A stretch of 64,000 nt of DNA from positions 8,152,001 to 8,216,000 of the forward strand of contig NC_022657.1 of NCBI RefSeq assembly GCF_000494755.1, read 5' to 3'. This document shows, one piece after another, positions 1-11,378 of the stretch; the first letter of the stretch is position 1; every line of letters begins with the position of its first letter. The DNA is from Amorphoplanes friuliensis DSM 7358. Lineage in GTDB: Bacteria; Actinomycetota; Actinomycetes; Mycobacteriales; Micromonosporaceae. The notes under the pieces were generated by a model. It made no database searches, had not been told where the DNA came from, and saw nothing but the letters and a program-made list of their open reading frames with translations. The position numbers and the translations under genes are program-made.

Positions 1-23
1 CATAACGGGCTAGAGAAACGCAT

Positions 24-53
24 GAGCCGCGCCGACAAAAGTCGGCGCGGCTC
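24..53 (-). terminator. Hairpin after atpD (before atpC)
   Basis: A perfect 13-bp inverted repeat (24-36 pairing with 41-53) closes on an AAAA loop, 19 bp downstream of the atpD stop on the minus strand. No T-run follows. In other bacteria atpC directly follows atpD, and the first three bases of the window read ATG on the minus strand, so the element may lie between atpD and atpC. It would then be an intercistronic hairpin or partial terminator lowering epsilon expression, not the operon end. The ATG has no clear ribosome binding site, so atpC itself is not called. Confidence 0.7.
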
Positions 54-71
54 ACAGGGTGATCGCTGAGA

Positions 72-1513
<1,442 letters not shown>

Positions 1514-1514
<1 letters not shown>

Positions 1515-2443
1515 CACTCATCACTTCCCGCCGCGGCCAGCGCGTTGGCGCCGCCGACGATCTCACTGATTTCCTGGGTGATCGCAGCCTGCCGCGCGGA
1601 GTTCATCTCGCGCGTGTACCGCTTGAGCAGGTCGTCCGCGTTGTCCGACGCACTCTTCATCGCCCGGCGCCGGGACGCCGACTCGCTGGCCGCCGAGCTC
1701 AGCAACGCCGCGTAGATCCGCGTGTTGAGATATTTCGGCAGCAGCGCCTCGAGCAGCTCCTCGGCCTCGGGCTCGAACTCGTAGGCCGGACGCAGCCCGG
1801 GCTCGCGCTCGCGCTCCTCGACCTGCATCGGCGCCAGGAAGCGCGCCTCCGCCGACTGGGTCATCAGCGACTTGAACTGGGTGCTGACGATGTGGAGCTC
1901 GTCGACGCCCTGGATGCCGTCCGGGCCGTAGTGCTCGTCGGTGTCGTCCGCACCGGCGACGAACGCCTCGAGCAGCGCGTCACCGATCTTGCGAGCGTCG
2001 TCGAACGACGGCCGCTCCGAGAACCCGGTCCAGCTGGTCTCGATCGGCCGGTTACGGAACCGGTAGTACCCGACGCCCTTGCGGCCGACGATGTACAGCG
2101 CCACGTCCTTGCCGTCCGCCCGCAGCCGTGCCATCAGCTGCTCGGCGGTGCGGATCGCGTTGGCGTTGTAGGCGCCGGCCAGGCCCCGGTCGCTGGTGAT
2201 CAGCAGGACACCCGCCCGCCGCACCCGCTCGCGCGGCTGCAGCAGGGGGTTGTCGATCGACGCGTTGGACGCGAGCGCCGTCAGGACCTGCGTGATCGCC
2301 TCCGCGTACGGCTTGGAGGCGGTGACCCGCTCCTGAGCCTTGGCGATGCGGCTCGTCGCGACGAGCTCCTGCGCCTTGGCGATCTTCTTGGTGGACTTGA
2401 CGGTGCGGATGCGCCGCCGAAGTGCCTGTACCTGACCGGCCAT
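1514..2443 (-). CDS. atpG: F1Fo ATP synthase subunit gamma
   Basis: This is the central stalk subunit of F1, whose rotating coiled coil drives the beta conformational cycle. The N-terminal helix begins MAGQVQALRRRI and the C-terminal helix ends with the typical MxSAxxNA-type segment (MKSASDNADDL). At 309 residues it is longer than the E. coli protein. An acidic insertion (ADDTDEHYGPDG, mid-protein) sits where actinobacterial gamma subunits carry an extra loop, which in mycobacteria is linked to coupling and to low ATPase activity. It starts 3 bp after atpA and overlaps atpD by one base, which indicates translational coupling. Confidence 0.97.
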
Positions 2444-2446
2444 GGC

Positions 2447-4099
<1,653 letters not shown>

Positions 4100-4180
4100 C
4101 CTCTGCCTTCTCTAGTCGGCTCGGGGCGTCGCCGCCGCCGAGGGCGTGCTCGGGACGTCGCCGTCACCGAGGGGAAGAAA

Positions 4181-4999
4181 CTATTTAGCGAACGCCTGCC
4201 GGGCTTCGTTGAGTCGCCGCAGGATCGTGCCGTCGTAGAGGTCGGAGCCGACACGGACGCTGACGCCACCGACGATGCTCGGATCCACATCGACCTTCAG
4301 CGAGACCTGCCGACCGTAGATGTCGGACAACTTGGCGGCGAGCGCCTGCTCCTCGGCCTCACCGAGCAGCTTGGCGACCGTTACGTAGGCGACCTCGCGG
4401 TCCCGCTTCGCGGCGGTCAGCTCGACCAGCCGGCTCAGCGAGGACTCGAAGCTGCGCCCGCCGAAACCCTCGAGCGCCACCGCGATGAGCTGGATCGTCG
4501 CCGCCTGGGCCTTGCCTTTCAGCAGGTCCTGAGCAAGCTTAACCCGCTGCTCGGCCGGTGCGCTCGGGTCACTGAGCGTGACGGCGAGCTCGGCGTTGCC
4601 CGAGACGATCTGACCGAAGCGGAACAGCTCGTCCTCGACCTCGGCGAGCGTCCCGGCCTTGTCGGCCGACGACAGGACCGTGTCGACCCCGAGCCGCTCC
4701 GACGCGTCCAGCAGCTCGGACGGCCGGGAGAAACGCCCGGACACCAGGGTCGCGAGCGTGTCCACGGTGGTGTCGCCGAGCTTGCCGGCCAGGATCGAGC
4801 GGACCAGCTCGGCCCGGTCGCCACCGCTGCGCGACGGGTCGGTCAGCGCACGCCGCAGGCGCGGCTCGCCGCGCAGCAGCCGCGCCACCGACAGGAACTC
4901 GTCGGCGGTCGTGGCGAGCTGCGCGGCGGTTGCCTGCTGCGTGGCCGCGGTCAGCTTCTCCGCGGCGGCCGCGTACGACTCCCGGTTGACGGACGCCAT
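4181..4999 (-). CDS. atpH: F1Fo ATP synthase subunit delta
   Basis: This is the peripheral-stalk subunit that links the b dimer to the top of the alpha3beta3 head. At 272 residues it is about 90 longer than the E. coli delta, as in streptomycetes. The conserved C-terminal block is present (VDPSIVGGVSVRVGSDLYDG), and the protein ends in ARQAFAK. It is not fused to a b-type subunit as in mycobacteria, because a separate atpF precedes it. Its ATG overlaps the atpF stop by one base (TGATG). Confidence 0.96.
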   Translation of the reverse strand: MASVNRESYAAAAEKLTAATQQATAAQLATTADEFLSVARLLRGEPRLRRALTDPSRSGGDRAELVRSILAGKLGDTTVDTLATLVSGRFSRPSELLDASERLGVDTVLSSADKAGTLAEVEDELFRFGQIVSGNAELAVTLSDPSAPAEQRVKLAQDLLKGKAQAATIQLIAVALEGFGGRSFESSLSRLVELTAAKRDREVAYVTVAKLLGEAEEQALAAKLSDIYGRQVSLKVDVDPSIVGGVSVRVGSDLYDGTILRRLNEARQAFAK

Positions 5000-5550
5000 C
5001 AGCGCCGCCCGTTACCCGTGCCGGCGCCGAGCTCGGTGATGAACCGGTCGACGGTGCCCCGGCTGCGCGCCTCGTCGGCGAGAGACTCGCCGACGATCTT
5101 GGAGGCAAGGTCCACGGCCAGCGTGCCGAGATCGGCACGCAGTTCACGGACGATGCTCTCGCGCTGAGTGGCGAGCTGGTCGCGACCGGCCGCGATGATG
5201 CGGTCGGACTCCTCGCGGGCCTTGGCGAGGACGTCCTGACGGATGCCCTCCGCGTCGGCACGCGCCTCGTCACGGATGCGCGCGGCCTCCGTGCGAGCCT
5301 CCGACAGCTGCGCGCGGTACTGCTCGAGCAGCTCGTTGGCCTCGGCCTGAGCGGCCTCGGCACGCTTGATCCCACCCTCGATCGCGTCGACCCGCGCCGC
5401 GAACGTCTTCTCCATCATGGGGAAGACGAACTTCATCAGCACGAAGCAGAGCACCGCAAAAGCAACGGTGCCGACGACGATCTCCTGCCAGACAGGAATG
5501 ATCGGATTGTGGGCTGACTCACCGGCCTCAGCGGCCAGATACCTGAGCAT
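4999..5550 (-). CDS. atpF: F1Fo ATP synthase subunit b
   Basis: This is the membrane-anchored stator subunit. One transmembrane helix at about residues 22-46 (starting near IVVGTVAFAVLC) is followed by a long charged Ala/Glu/Arg-rich coiled coil to about residue 165. Its 183 residues are normal for the actinobacterial form. It has a good ribosome binding site (GGGAGG, about 5 bp before the ATG). It sits between atpE and atpH in the standard order. Confidence 0.96.
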   Translation of the reverse strand: MLRYLAAEAGESAHNPIIPVWQEIVVGTVAFAVLCFVLMKFVFPMMEKTFAARVDAIEGGIKRAEAAQAEANELLEQYRAQLSEARTEAARIRDEARADAEGIRQDVLAKAREESDRIIAAGRDQLATQRESIVRELRADLGTLAVDLASKIVGESLADEARSRGTVDRFITELGAGTGNGRR

Positions 5551-5580
5551 GACGACCTCCCATCGAGGCTGAAGGGCTTA

Positions 5581-5808
5581 CTAGCCGGCCCAGATGAAGC
5601 CGAAAGCGATGCCCAGCAGGGCCAGCGCCTCGATGACGGCGAAGCCGATCCAGACGTACGGGAGGGTCAGACGCGACGACTCCGGCTGGCGGGCGGTCGA
5701 CTGGATGTAAGCCGAGAAGACCAGACCGACACCGATACCGGGGCCGATCGCGGCGAGGCCGTAGCCGATCGCGGCGGTGCTGCCCTCAACGGCGGCAAAA
5801 AGCTCCAT
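5581..5808 (-). CDS. atpE: F1Fo ATP synthase subunit c
   Basis: This is the proton-carrying ring subunit. It has two transmembrane helices joined by a polar loop (ARQPES, about residues 39-44). The essential carboxylate is Glu60, in GFAVIEALALLG of helix 2. The glycine-rich helix 1 (GPGIGVGL) packs the ring. Its 75 residues are standard. Upstream on the coding strand is a strong GGAGG ribosome binding site about 8 bp from the ATG, consistent with the high stoichiometry of this subunit. Confidence 0.98.
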   Translation of the reverse strand: MELFAAVEGSTAAIGYGLAAIGPGIGVGLVFSAYIQSTARQPESSRLTLPYVWIGFAVIEALALLGIAFGFIWAG

Positions 5809-5875
5809 TACCTTTTCCTCCTGGAATCTCGCGTGACTATCACGCGGGACGACAACGGGGTGTTACGCAAGTAGC

Positions 5876-6667
5876 TCAGTGCTCGTCGGCGAGCGCGCCC
5901 TGGACGTAGCTGGCGGTCAGCACCGTGAACACGTAGGCCTGGAGGCAGATGACCAGGAACTCCAGGAACGTCAGCGCGATCGTCATGATCCACGAGACGA
6001 TGGAGAACGGCGCGAACCAGACGTTCGCACTGATCATTGCAAAGCCGCCGAGAGTGAAGACCAGCAGCAGCATGTGCCCGGCGAACATGTTGGCGAAAAG
6101 CCGGACCGCCAGGGAGAACGGGCGGACCAGGAAGTTCGAGAAGAACTCGATCGGGATCAGCAGCGGCAGGATGAACCACGGCGCCGGCGGGATGAGCGCC
6201 GACTTCATGTACTTGAAGAAGCTGCCGTGGTGCCGGATGCCGACATAGATGAACATCACATAGCTGATGACCGCGAGAATCGCCGGGAACGCGATGTGCG
6301 AGTTCGGCGAGATCTGGATCAGCGGCACGATGCTGAAGAAGTTCATCACGAGGATGAAGCAGAAGAGCGTCGTGAGGTAGGGCGCGAAAGCAACGCCTCG
6401 CGGCCCGATCATCTCGACCGAGATGTTGTTCCGCACGAATCCGTAGAGGCTCTCGGCGAGCCACTGCTTCTTCGTCGGAACCAGCTGCGGCTTCCGGTAG
6501 GACACCAGGAAATAGATGATGATCAGGGCGACTGCCACCCAGACCAACAACGTGATCTTGGTGAACCAGTACGAGTCGTGAGCGCCCCACGGCAGGATGC
6601 TGGGCAGGTAGAAGTCCTCGACACTGGGCGGGAACTCCGCTGCGAGGACCGTCGACTGACCGATCAC
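5876..6667 (-). CDS. atpB: F1Fo ATP synthase subunit a
   Basis: This is the static membrane subunit that forms the proton half-channels beside the c-ring. It is a polytopic protein of 263 residues with about five helices. The penultimate helical hairpin carries the conserved arginine segment (LVRPFSLAVRLFANMFAGH, about residues 170-188). The start codon is GTG at 6667, preceded by GGAAAGGG. It lies 15 bp after the atpZ-like gene and 67 bp before atpE. Confidence 0.97.
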   Translation of the reverse strand: MIGQSTVLAAEFPPSVEDFYLPSILPWGAHDSYWFTKITLLVWVAVALIIIYFLVSYRKPQLVPTKKQWLAESLYGFVRNNISVEMIGPRGVAFAPYLTTLFCFILVMNFFSIVPLIQISPNSHIAFPAILAVISYVMFIYVGIRHHGSFFKYMKSALIPPAPWFILPLLIPIEFFSNFLVRPFSLAVRLFANMFAGHMLLLVFTLGGFAMISANVWFAPFSIVSWIMTIALTFLEFLVICLQAYVFTVLTASYVQGALADEH

Positions 6668-6682
6668 CGTAGCCCTTTCCTG

Positions 6683-6916
6683 TCAGGCGCCGAGACGGCG
6701 CACGATGAGGTAGACACCGCCGGCGATGCCAACGACAGCGCCGATGCCGGCGAAAATGCCCTTGGTCCCGACGTAGTGGTCGACCAACCAGCCGATCCCA
6801 CCCCAGACCAACATGCCCCCGAGGAGATAGCTGACCGCCGTCATTCCCATGCCCGTGTCGGGCGGATTCTGACCGTCGTCGCCGTGGGGGTTGCTGGGAG
6901 GTTTTTGACCGGTCAT
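6683..6916 (-). CDS. AtpZ-like ATP synthase accessory membrane protein
   Basis: This is a short protein (77 residues from ATG 6916) with a Pro/Gly/Asp-rich cytoplasmic N terminus and two transmembrane helices. GGIGWLVDHYVG lies between them and a basic VRRLGA end follows. This is the layout of the AtpZ/ATPase_gene1 family, small proteins found just upstream of atpB that are linked to assembly of the enzyme or to ion transport. The frame stays open upstream, and a GTG at 7015 has a much better ribosome binding site (GGAGGGGGA), which would give 110 residues. I prefer the short form because it matches the family length, but the start is uncertain. Confidence 0.75.
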   Translation of the reverse strand: MTGQKPPSNPHGDDGQNPPDTGMGMTAVSYLLGGMLVWGGIGWLVDHYVGTKGIFAGIGAVVGIAGGVYLIVRRLGA

Positions 6917-7125
6917 GACGGCCCGAACGATATCAGCAGGAAACACGAAGCTAAGCGGGACCCCCCGCACAACCGCAGTTGTCCAGGCGTCAGGGGTCTC
7001 GCAACTCGGCCTCACGCTACTCCCCCTCCGCCAGAACCGGACAACTTCGGCGTGCGACAGTCACCGGATCGTGGACAGAGGCCTTTCAAAGGGGCACTGA
7101 CCAGTCGAAACTCGGGTGCTGAAGA

Positions 7126-7611
7126 TCACTTTGAGAGGCTCGTGCGAGCAACCCACCAGATCTGCACAGCCGTCCAGCCGAGCACACCCGCGACAACACC
7201 CCAGCCCATCGCGAGCCGGCCCGGCCACTCCGAGGAGATCACAAACGCCAGGATCACGCCGAGCAATGAGTACTTCACCACGTACGTCATGAGCCCCAGG
7301 GGCATCAGGAGTGCCGGCCGGACGGTGTCCGCCCACGCCAGCACGAGCGTCGACATGGTGAAGCTGACCGTGACGATCGCGACGCCGGCCGCGGCACCCA
7401 CCGCCGCCGGCCCGCCGTCGGCAAAAAAGCCCACGGACGCCGCGCAGATCATCAGAGCGATCGAGAACGCGGTCAGGAACGGCAGATGCTCGATACGCCA
7501 GCGCGGATCCGCCGGCAGCGGCGGCAGATCGGGCAGCGGCGTGTCGTCCTCCAGCTTGTCCTCGGGCAGCGGCTGGGCGGGGATGACCTGATCAGCGGCG
7601 TTCTTCTTCAC
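7126..7611 (-). CDS. atpI: AtpI-like four-helix membrane protein
   Basis: This protein of 161 residues has an acidic, proline-rich cytoplasmic N terminus (about 1-45) and four transmembrane helices (about 45-65, 70-95, 100-128 and 135-155). Size, topology and place match the conserved gene just upstream of atpB in actinobacteria (Rv1303-type, ATP synthase I family), which assists assembly of the c-ring. The start overlaps the glyA stop by 4 bp. A 209-bp gap separates it from the atpZ-like gene and could hold an internal promoter. The family name is inferred from position and topology. Confidence 0.8.
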   Translation of the reverse strand: MKKNAADQVIPAQPLPEDKLEDDTPLPDLPPLPADPRWRIEHLPFLTAFSIALMICAASVGFFADGGPAAVGAAAGVAIVTVSFTMSTLVLAWADTVRPALLMPLGLMTYVVKYSLLGVILAFVISSEWPGRLAMGWGVVAGVLGWTAVQIWWVARTSLSK

Positions 7612-8897
7612 GCGGGCACTCCCACCTGCGCGTACGCGGGAAAGCGCCGAGCGAGCGCCGAGACCTCGTCGGCGACGTCGCGCAGGGCGGCTGCGCCCGT
7701 GACCGAGGCCGGGTCGGCGCGCGTCGCGGCGGCGATCAGACCGGCGATCTGGCGCATCTCGCCCTCGCGCATGCCCTGGGTCGTCACCGCGGGCGAGCCC
7801 ACCCGGATGCCCGAGGCCGTCATCGGCTTCTCCGGGTCGTACGGGATGGCGTTCTTGTTGAGGTTGATGTGCGCACGCTCGCAGCGGGCCTCGGCGTCAC
7901 GGCCGCTGACCCCGGTGTCGCGCAGGTCGAGCAGGGCCAGGTGGGTGTCGGTGCCGCCGGAGACGGGACGCATGCCCTCCGAGGCCAGCCCGGCAGCCAG
8001 CGCCTGACTGTTCTTGACGACCTGGTGGGCGTAGGACTGGAAGTCGGGCAGTGCCGCCTCGCGCAGGGCGACGGCCTTCGCGGCGATGGTGTGCATCATC
8101 GGGCCGCCCTGCGTGAACGGGAAGACGGCCTTGTCGATGCGTGCGGCAAGCTCCTCACGGCACAGGATCATGCCGCCCCGCGGGCCGCGCAGCACCTTGT
8201 GGGTGGTGCAGCACACGACATCGGCATGCGCTACGGGCGACGGGGCAGCGCGGCCGGCGACCAGCCCGATGAAGTGCGCGGCGTCGACCATCAGATACGC
8301 ACCGACCTCGTCGGCGATGTCCCGGAACACCTTGAAGTCGATGAGCCGGGGGTACGCGGTCGCGCCGCAGACGATCAGCTTGGGGCGGTGGGCGAGGGCC
8401 AGGTCGCGGACCTCGTCGTAATCGATGAGCTCGGTGTCGCGGCGCACGGTGTAACCGACCGGGTGGAACCACTTGCCGGAGAAGTTGACCCGGCTGCCGT
8501 GCGTGAGGTGACCGCCGTGCGGCAGGTCCATGGCCAGCACGGTGTCGCCGGGCTGGATCAGCGCCGCGTACGCCGCCATGTTGGCCGCCGAGCCGGAGTG
8601 CGGCTGGACGTTCGCGTGGTCGGCGCCGAACAGCTCCTTGGCGCGGTCGATCGCCAGCTCCTCGGCCCGGTCGACTTCGGCGCAGCCCCCGTAGTAGCGC
8701 CGGCCGGGGTAACCCTCGGCGTACTTGTTGGTCAGCGTGGAGCCGAGCGCGGCCAGCACCGCGGGTGAGGTGAAGTTTTCGCTGGCGATGAGCTGCAGGC
8801 CGCCGCGCTGGCGGTCCAGCTCGCCGAGGACCACTTCCGCGATCTCCGGATCCTCGCGTTCGAGCGCGCCGAAGTCGGGACCCCAGAAAGTCTCCAT
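7608..8897 (-). CDS. glyA: Serine hydroxymethyltransferase
   Basis: This is a PLP enzyme that interconverts serine and glycine with transfer of a one-carbon unit to tetrahydrofolate. The PLP lysine is Lys234 in TTHKVLRGPRGG. The substrate-site segments LIASENFTS and YAEGYPGRRYYGG are intact. I chose the ATG at 8897 (429 residues) because GAGGGAG lies 6 bp upstream; the frame is open to an ATG at 8939 with no ribosome binding site. It is translationally coupled to atpI by a 4-bp overlap, so one-carbon metabolism and ATP synthase genes may be co-transcribed. Confidence 0.97.
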   Translation of the reverse strand: METFWGPDFGALEREDPEIAEVVLGELDRQRGGLQLIASENFTSPAVLAALGSTLTNKYAEGYPGRRYYGGCAEVDRAEELAIDRAKELFGADHANVQPHSGSAANMAAYAALIQPGDTVLAMDLPHGGHLTHGSRVNFSGKWFHPVGYTVRRDTELIDYDEVRDLALAHRPKLIVCGATAYPRLIDFKVFRDIADEVGAYLMVDAAHFIGLVAGRAAPSPVAHADVVCCTTHKVLRGPRGGMILCREELAARIDKAVFPFTQGGPMMHTIAAKAVALREAALPDFQSYAHQVVKNSQALAAGLASEGMRPVSGGTDTHLALLDLRDTGVSGRDAEARCERAHINLNKNAIPYDPEKPMTASGIRVGSPAVTTQGMREGEMRQIAGLIAAATRADPASVTGAAALRDVADEVSALARRFPAYAQVGVPA

Positions 8898-8977
8898 GGC
8901 GCGCTCCCTCACGTCGGCGACGCTGCCGGATTCGAGCATATGGCTTGTGAGGCTCTGCCTGCGGGCACAGTGGTGTT

Positions 8978-10492
8978 ATGCGTTCACTCGTCACCGGCGC
9001 CACCGGCTACATCGGCGGCCGTCTGGCACCGCGGCTGCTCGAGGCCGGCCACGCCGTCCGCTGCCTCTCCCGCAGTGCCGCACGCCTGCGCGACGTGCCG
9101 TGGGCCGGGCAGGTCGAGGTGGTCGAGGGCGATTTGTCCGATCCGAGCACGCTCCCGGCCGCCTTCGAGGGCGTCGACGTGGCGTACTTCCTCATGCACT
9201 CGCTCGGTCACCGCGACTTCGAGCGCATCGACCGGGAGGCGGCCCGCAACTTCGCGACCGCGGCCAAGGCGGCCGGGGTCAAACGGATCATCTACCTCGG
9301 CGGCCCCGAACCGCCCGCCGACGAACACCCCTCGGCCCACCTGCGGTCCCGGGCCGAGGTCGCGAAGATCCTGCTGGACAGCGGCGTACCCACGGCGGTG
9401 CTGCGGGCACCGGTGATCATCGGCTCGGGTTCGGCATCGTTCGAGATGCTCCGCTACCTGACCGAGCGCCTGCCCGTCATGATCACCCCGCGCTGGGTCC
9501 GCAACCGGATCCAGCCCATCGCCGTCCGCGACGTGCTGCGGTACCTGATCAGGAGCGCCGAGCTGCCCGCGGACGTCAACCGCGGTTTTGACATCGGTGG
9601 CACGGACGTCCTGACCTACCTGGAAATGATGCGCCGGTACGCCCGTGTCGCGGGCCTGCGCCGCCGGGTCATCATGCCGCTGCGCCCGCTGAGTCCCTGG
9701 CTCTCCGCGCACTGGGTCGGCGCTGTCACCCCGGTGCCGAACGCCATCGCCCGTCCCCTGGTCGGCAGCCTGATCCACGAGGCCTTCGCGCACGAGCACG
9801 ACATCGCCCGGTACATCCCCGACGAAGGCCTGCTCGGCTTCGACGAGTCCGTCCGCCTCGCCCTCGGCAAGGTGCGGGACGCGAACGTGGAGACCCGGTG
9901 GTCCACCGCCGTCGGCCGGGACGCCGCGGCGGAACCCCTGCCCAGCGACCCGGACTGGTCCGGCGGCAGCATCTACGTCGACGAACGCCGCCGTGTGGTC
10001 GACGCGCCGCCCCGGGCCCTCTGGCGGGTCATCGAGGGTGTCGGCGGGGAGAACGGCTGGTACTCGTTCCCGCTCGCGTGGTCCGTCCGCGGCTGGCTGG
10101 ACCGCCTGGTCGGTGGTGTCGGCCTGCGGCGTGGCCGGCGCGACCGCAACCACCTCTTCGTCGGCGAGGCGCTGGACTGGTGGCGCGTCGAGGAGATCAA
10201 GCCCGGCGAGCTGCTGCGGCTGCGCGCCGAGATGAAGGTGCCGGGCCGCGCCTGGCTGGAGATGTCCGCCGAACCGGGCCCGGACGGGACGAGCGTCTAC
10301 CGCCAGCGGGCCATCTTCGTGCCGCGCGGACTCGCCGGGCACGCGTACTGGGCGAGCGTCGTGCCGTTCCACGGGATCATCTTCAGCGGCATGGCCCGGA
10401 ACATCGCCAAGGGCGCTACGACGCTGCCGCCCGGCGCAGCCGGTCCCGCACAGCCAGCCACTCCTCCGACTCCGGCGGGGCCTGCACGATGA
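8978..10492 (+). CDS. SDR-type NAD(P)-binding protein with DUF2867-like C-terminal domain
   Basis: The N-terminal Rossmann domain has GATGYIG at residues 7-13 and resembles atypical extended SDRs of the NmrA/complex I 39-kDa type. It runs to about residue 290. The C-terminal part (about 320-480) resembles DUF2867, a START/SRPBCC-like fold that may bind a hydrophobic ligand. The substrate is unknown. It is divergent from glyA. The last 26 residues are Pro/Ala-rich and are encoded antisense to the end of the converging sua5 gene (77-bp overlap), which suggests a late C-terminal extension. No clear ribosome binding site precedes the ATG. Confidence 0.85.
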   Translation: MRSLVTGATGYIGGRLAPRLLEAGHAVRCLSRSAARLRDVPWAGQVEVVEGDLSDPSTLPAAFEGVDVAYFLMHSLGHRDFERIDREAARNFATAAKAAGVKRIIYLGGPEPPADEHPSAHLRSRAEVAKILLDSGVPTAVLRAPVIIGSGSASFEMLRYLTERLPVMITPRWVRNRIQPIAVRDVLRYLIRSAELPADVNRGFDIGGTDVLTYLEMMRRYARVAGLRRRVIMPLRPLSPWLSAHWVGAVTPVPNAIARPLVGSLIHEAFAHEHDIARYIPDEGLLGFDESVRLALGKVRDANVETRWSTAVGRDAAAEPLPSDPDWSGGSIYVDERRRVVDAPPRALWRVIEGVGGENGWYSFPLAWSVRGWLDRLVGGVGLRRGRRDRNHLFVGEALDWWRVEEIKPGELLRLRAEMKVPGRAWLEMSAEPGPDGTSVYRQRAIFVPRGLAGHAYWASVVPFHGIIFSGMARNIAKGATTLPPGAAGPAQPATPPTPAGPAR

Positions 10493-11378
10493 TCGTGGCC
10501 ACGCCGGCGTCGTCGAGGCGGTGCAGCGCGGCGTAGAGGTCGGCCGCATACTCCCGCGGATCCACGCTGAGCACCTCGGCGACGAGGCCGTCGGCGAAGT
10601 CCTCGACGCTCTCGTAACTGAGCACGGCCACCGGACCGGCCAGGCCCTGGTGCTCGACCTCGCTCACGTCCTTGGCCAGGATGACGGTCGCCTTCGGTGC
10701 GTAGTGCCGCCGGCTCATGCCCGGTGAGGACCGCGCCGCGCCGTCCGTGACCTCGTCCGGCAGGGCGATCGTCCCCGTGATCTCGCGCAGTGCCCGCAGG
10801 CCGAGCGCGCCGGGGCGCAGCAGTTTGGGTGTCTCCCCCGTCAGGTCGACCACCGTGGACTCGATGCCCCACGACGCCGGACCGCCGTCGAGCACGAGCG
10901 GGACGTCGGGCAGGCTCCGCAGCACGTGCTCGGCCGTCGTCGGCGAGATGCCCTCGGACCGGTTGGCGCTCGGCGCGGCCAGCGGCAGCCCGGAGGCGTC
11001 CAGCAGCTTCAGCGCGACGTCGTGCGCGGGGACCCGGATCGCGATCGTGCCGGTCTCGGCCCCGACGCCGGCCAGGTGGCCCGCGCGCTTCACGACCAGG
11101 GTCAGCGGACCCGGCCAGAACTGCGCCGCCAGGTCGTTGGCCAGATCGGGCCACTCCTCGGCCAGCGCCCGGGCGGCCACCACACCGGAGACGTGCACGA
11201 TCAACGGGTTCCACGACGGGCGGTTCTTCAGGCGGTAGACCTCGGCGACGGCCTTCGGCGAGAAGGCGTGTGCACCGAGGCCGTACACGGTCTCGGTCGG
11301 GAAGGCGACCACGCAGTCCTGGTGCAGGAGGTCCACCGCCCGGCGCAGGCCGTCGGCGTCCGGCGCGACGATGCTCAC
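10416..11378 (-). CDS. L-threonylcarbamoyladenylate synthase (canonical copy, Sua5 type)
   Basis: This enzyme makes threonylcarbamoyl-AMP from Thr, bicarbonate and ATP for the t6A37 modification of ANN-decoding tRNAs. The YrdC domain (about 1-200) keeps TETVYGLG, the KxR motif (Lys51, Arg53 in LKNRPSWNPL) and PSANRS. A C-terminal Sua5 domain follows (about 220-320). The GTG at 11378 is the likely start because it overlaps the phosphatase stop as GTGA; it gives 320 residues. This is the second YrdC-family gene within 2.3 kb. The other (12001-12645) is in the ancestral position next to prmC but has altered motifs, so this copy is probably the active enzyme. Confidence 0.92.
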   Translation of the reverse strand: MSIVAPDADGLRRAVDLLHQDCVVAFPTETVYGLGAHAFSPKAVAEVYRLKNRPSWNPLIVHVSGVVAARALAEEWPDLANDLAAQFWPGPLTLVVKRAGHLAGVGAETGTIAIRVPAHDVALKLLDASGLPLAAPSANRSEGISPTTAEHVLRSLPDVPLVLDGGPASWGIESTVVDLTGETPKLLRPGALGLRALREITGTIALPDEVTDGAARSSPGMSRRHYAPKATVILAKDVSEVEHQGLAGPVAVLSYESVEDFADGLVAEVLSVDPREYAADLYAALHRLDDAGVATIIVQAPPESEEWLAVRDRLRRAAAS

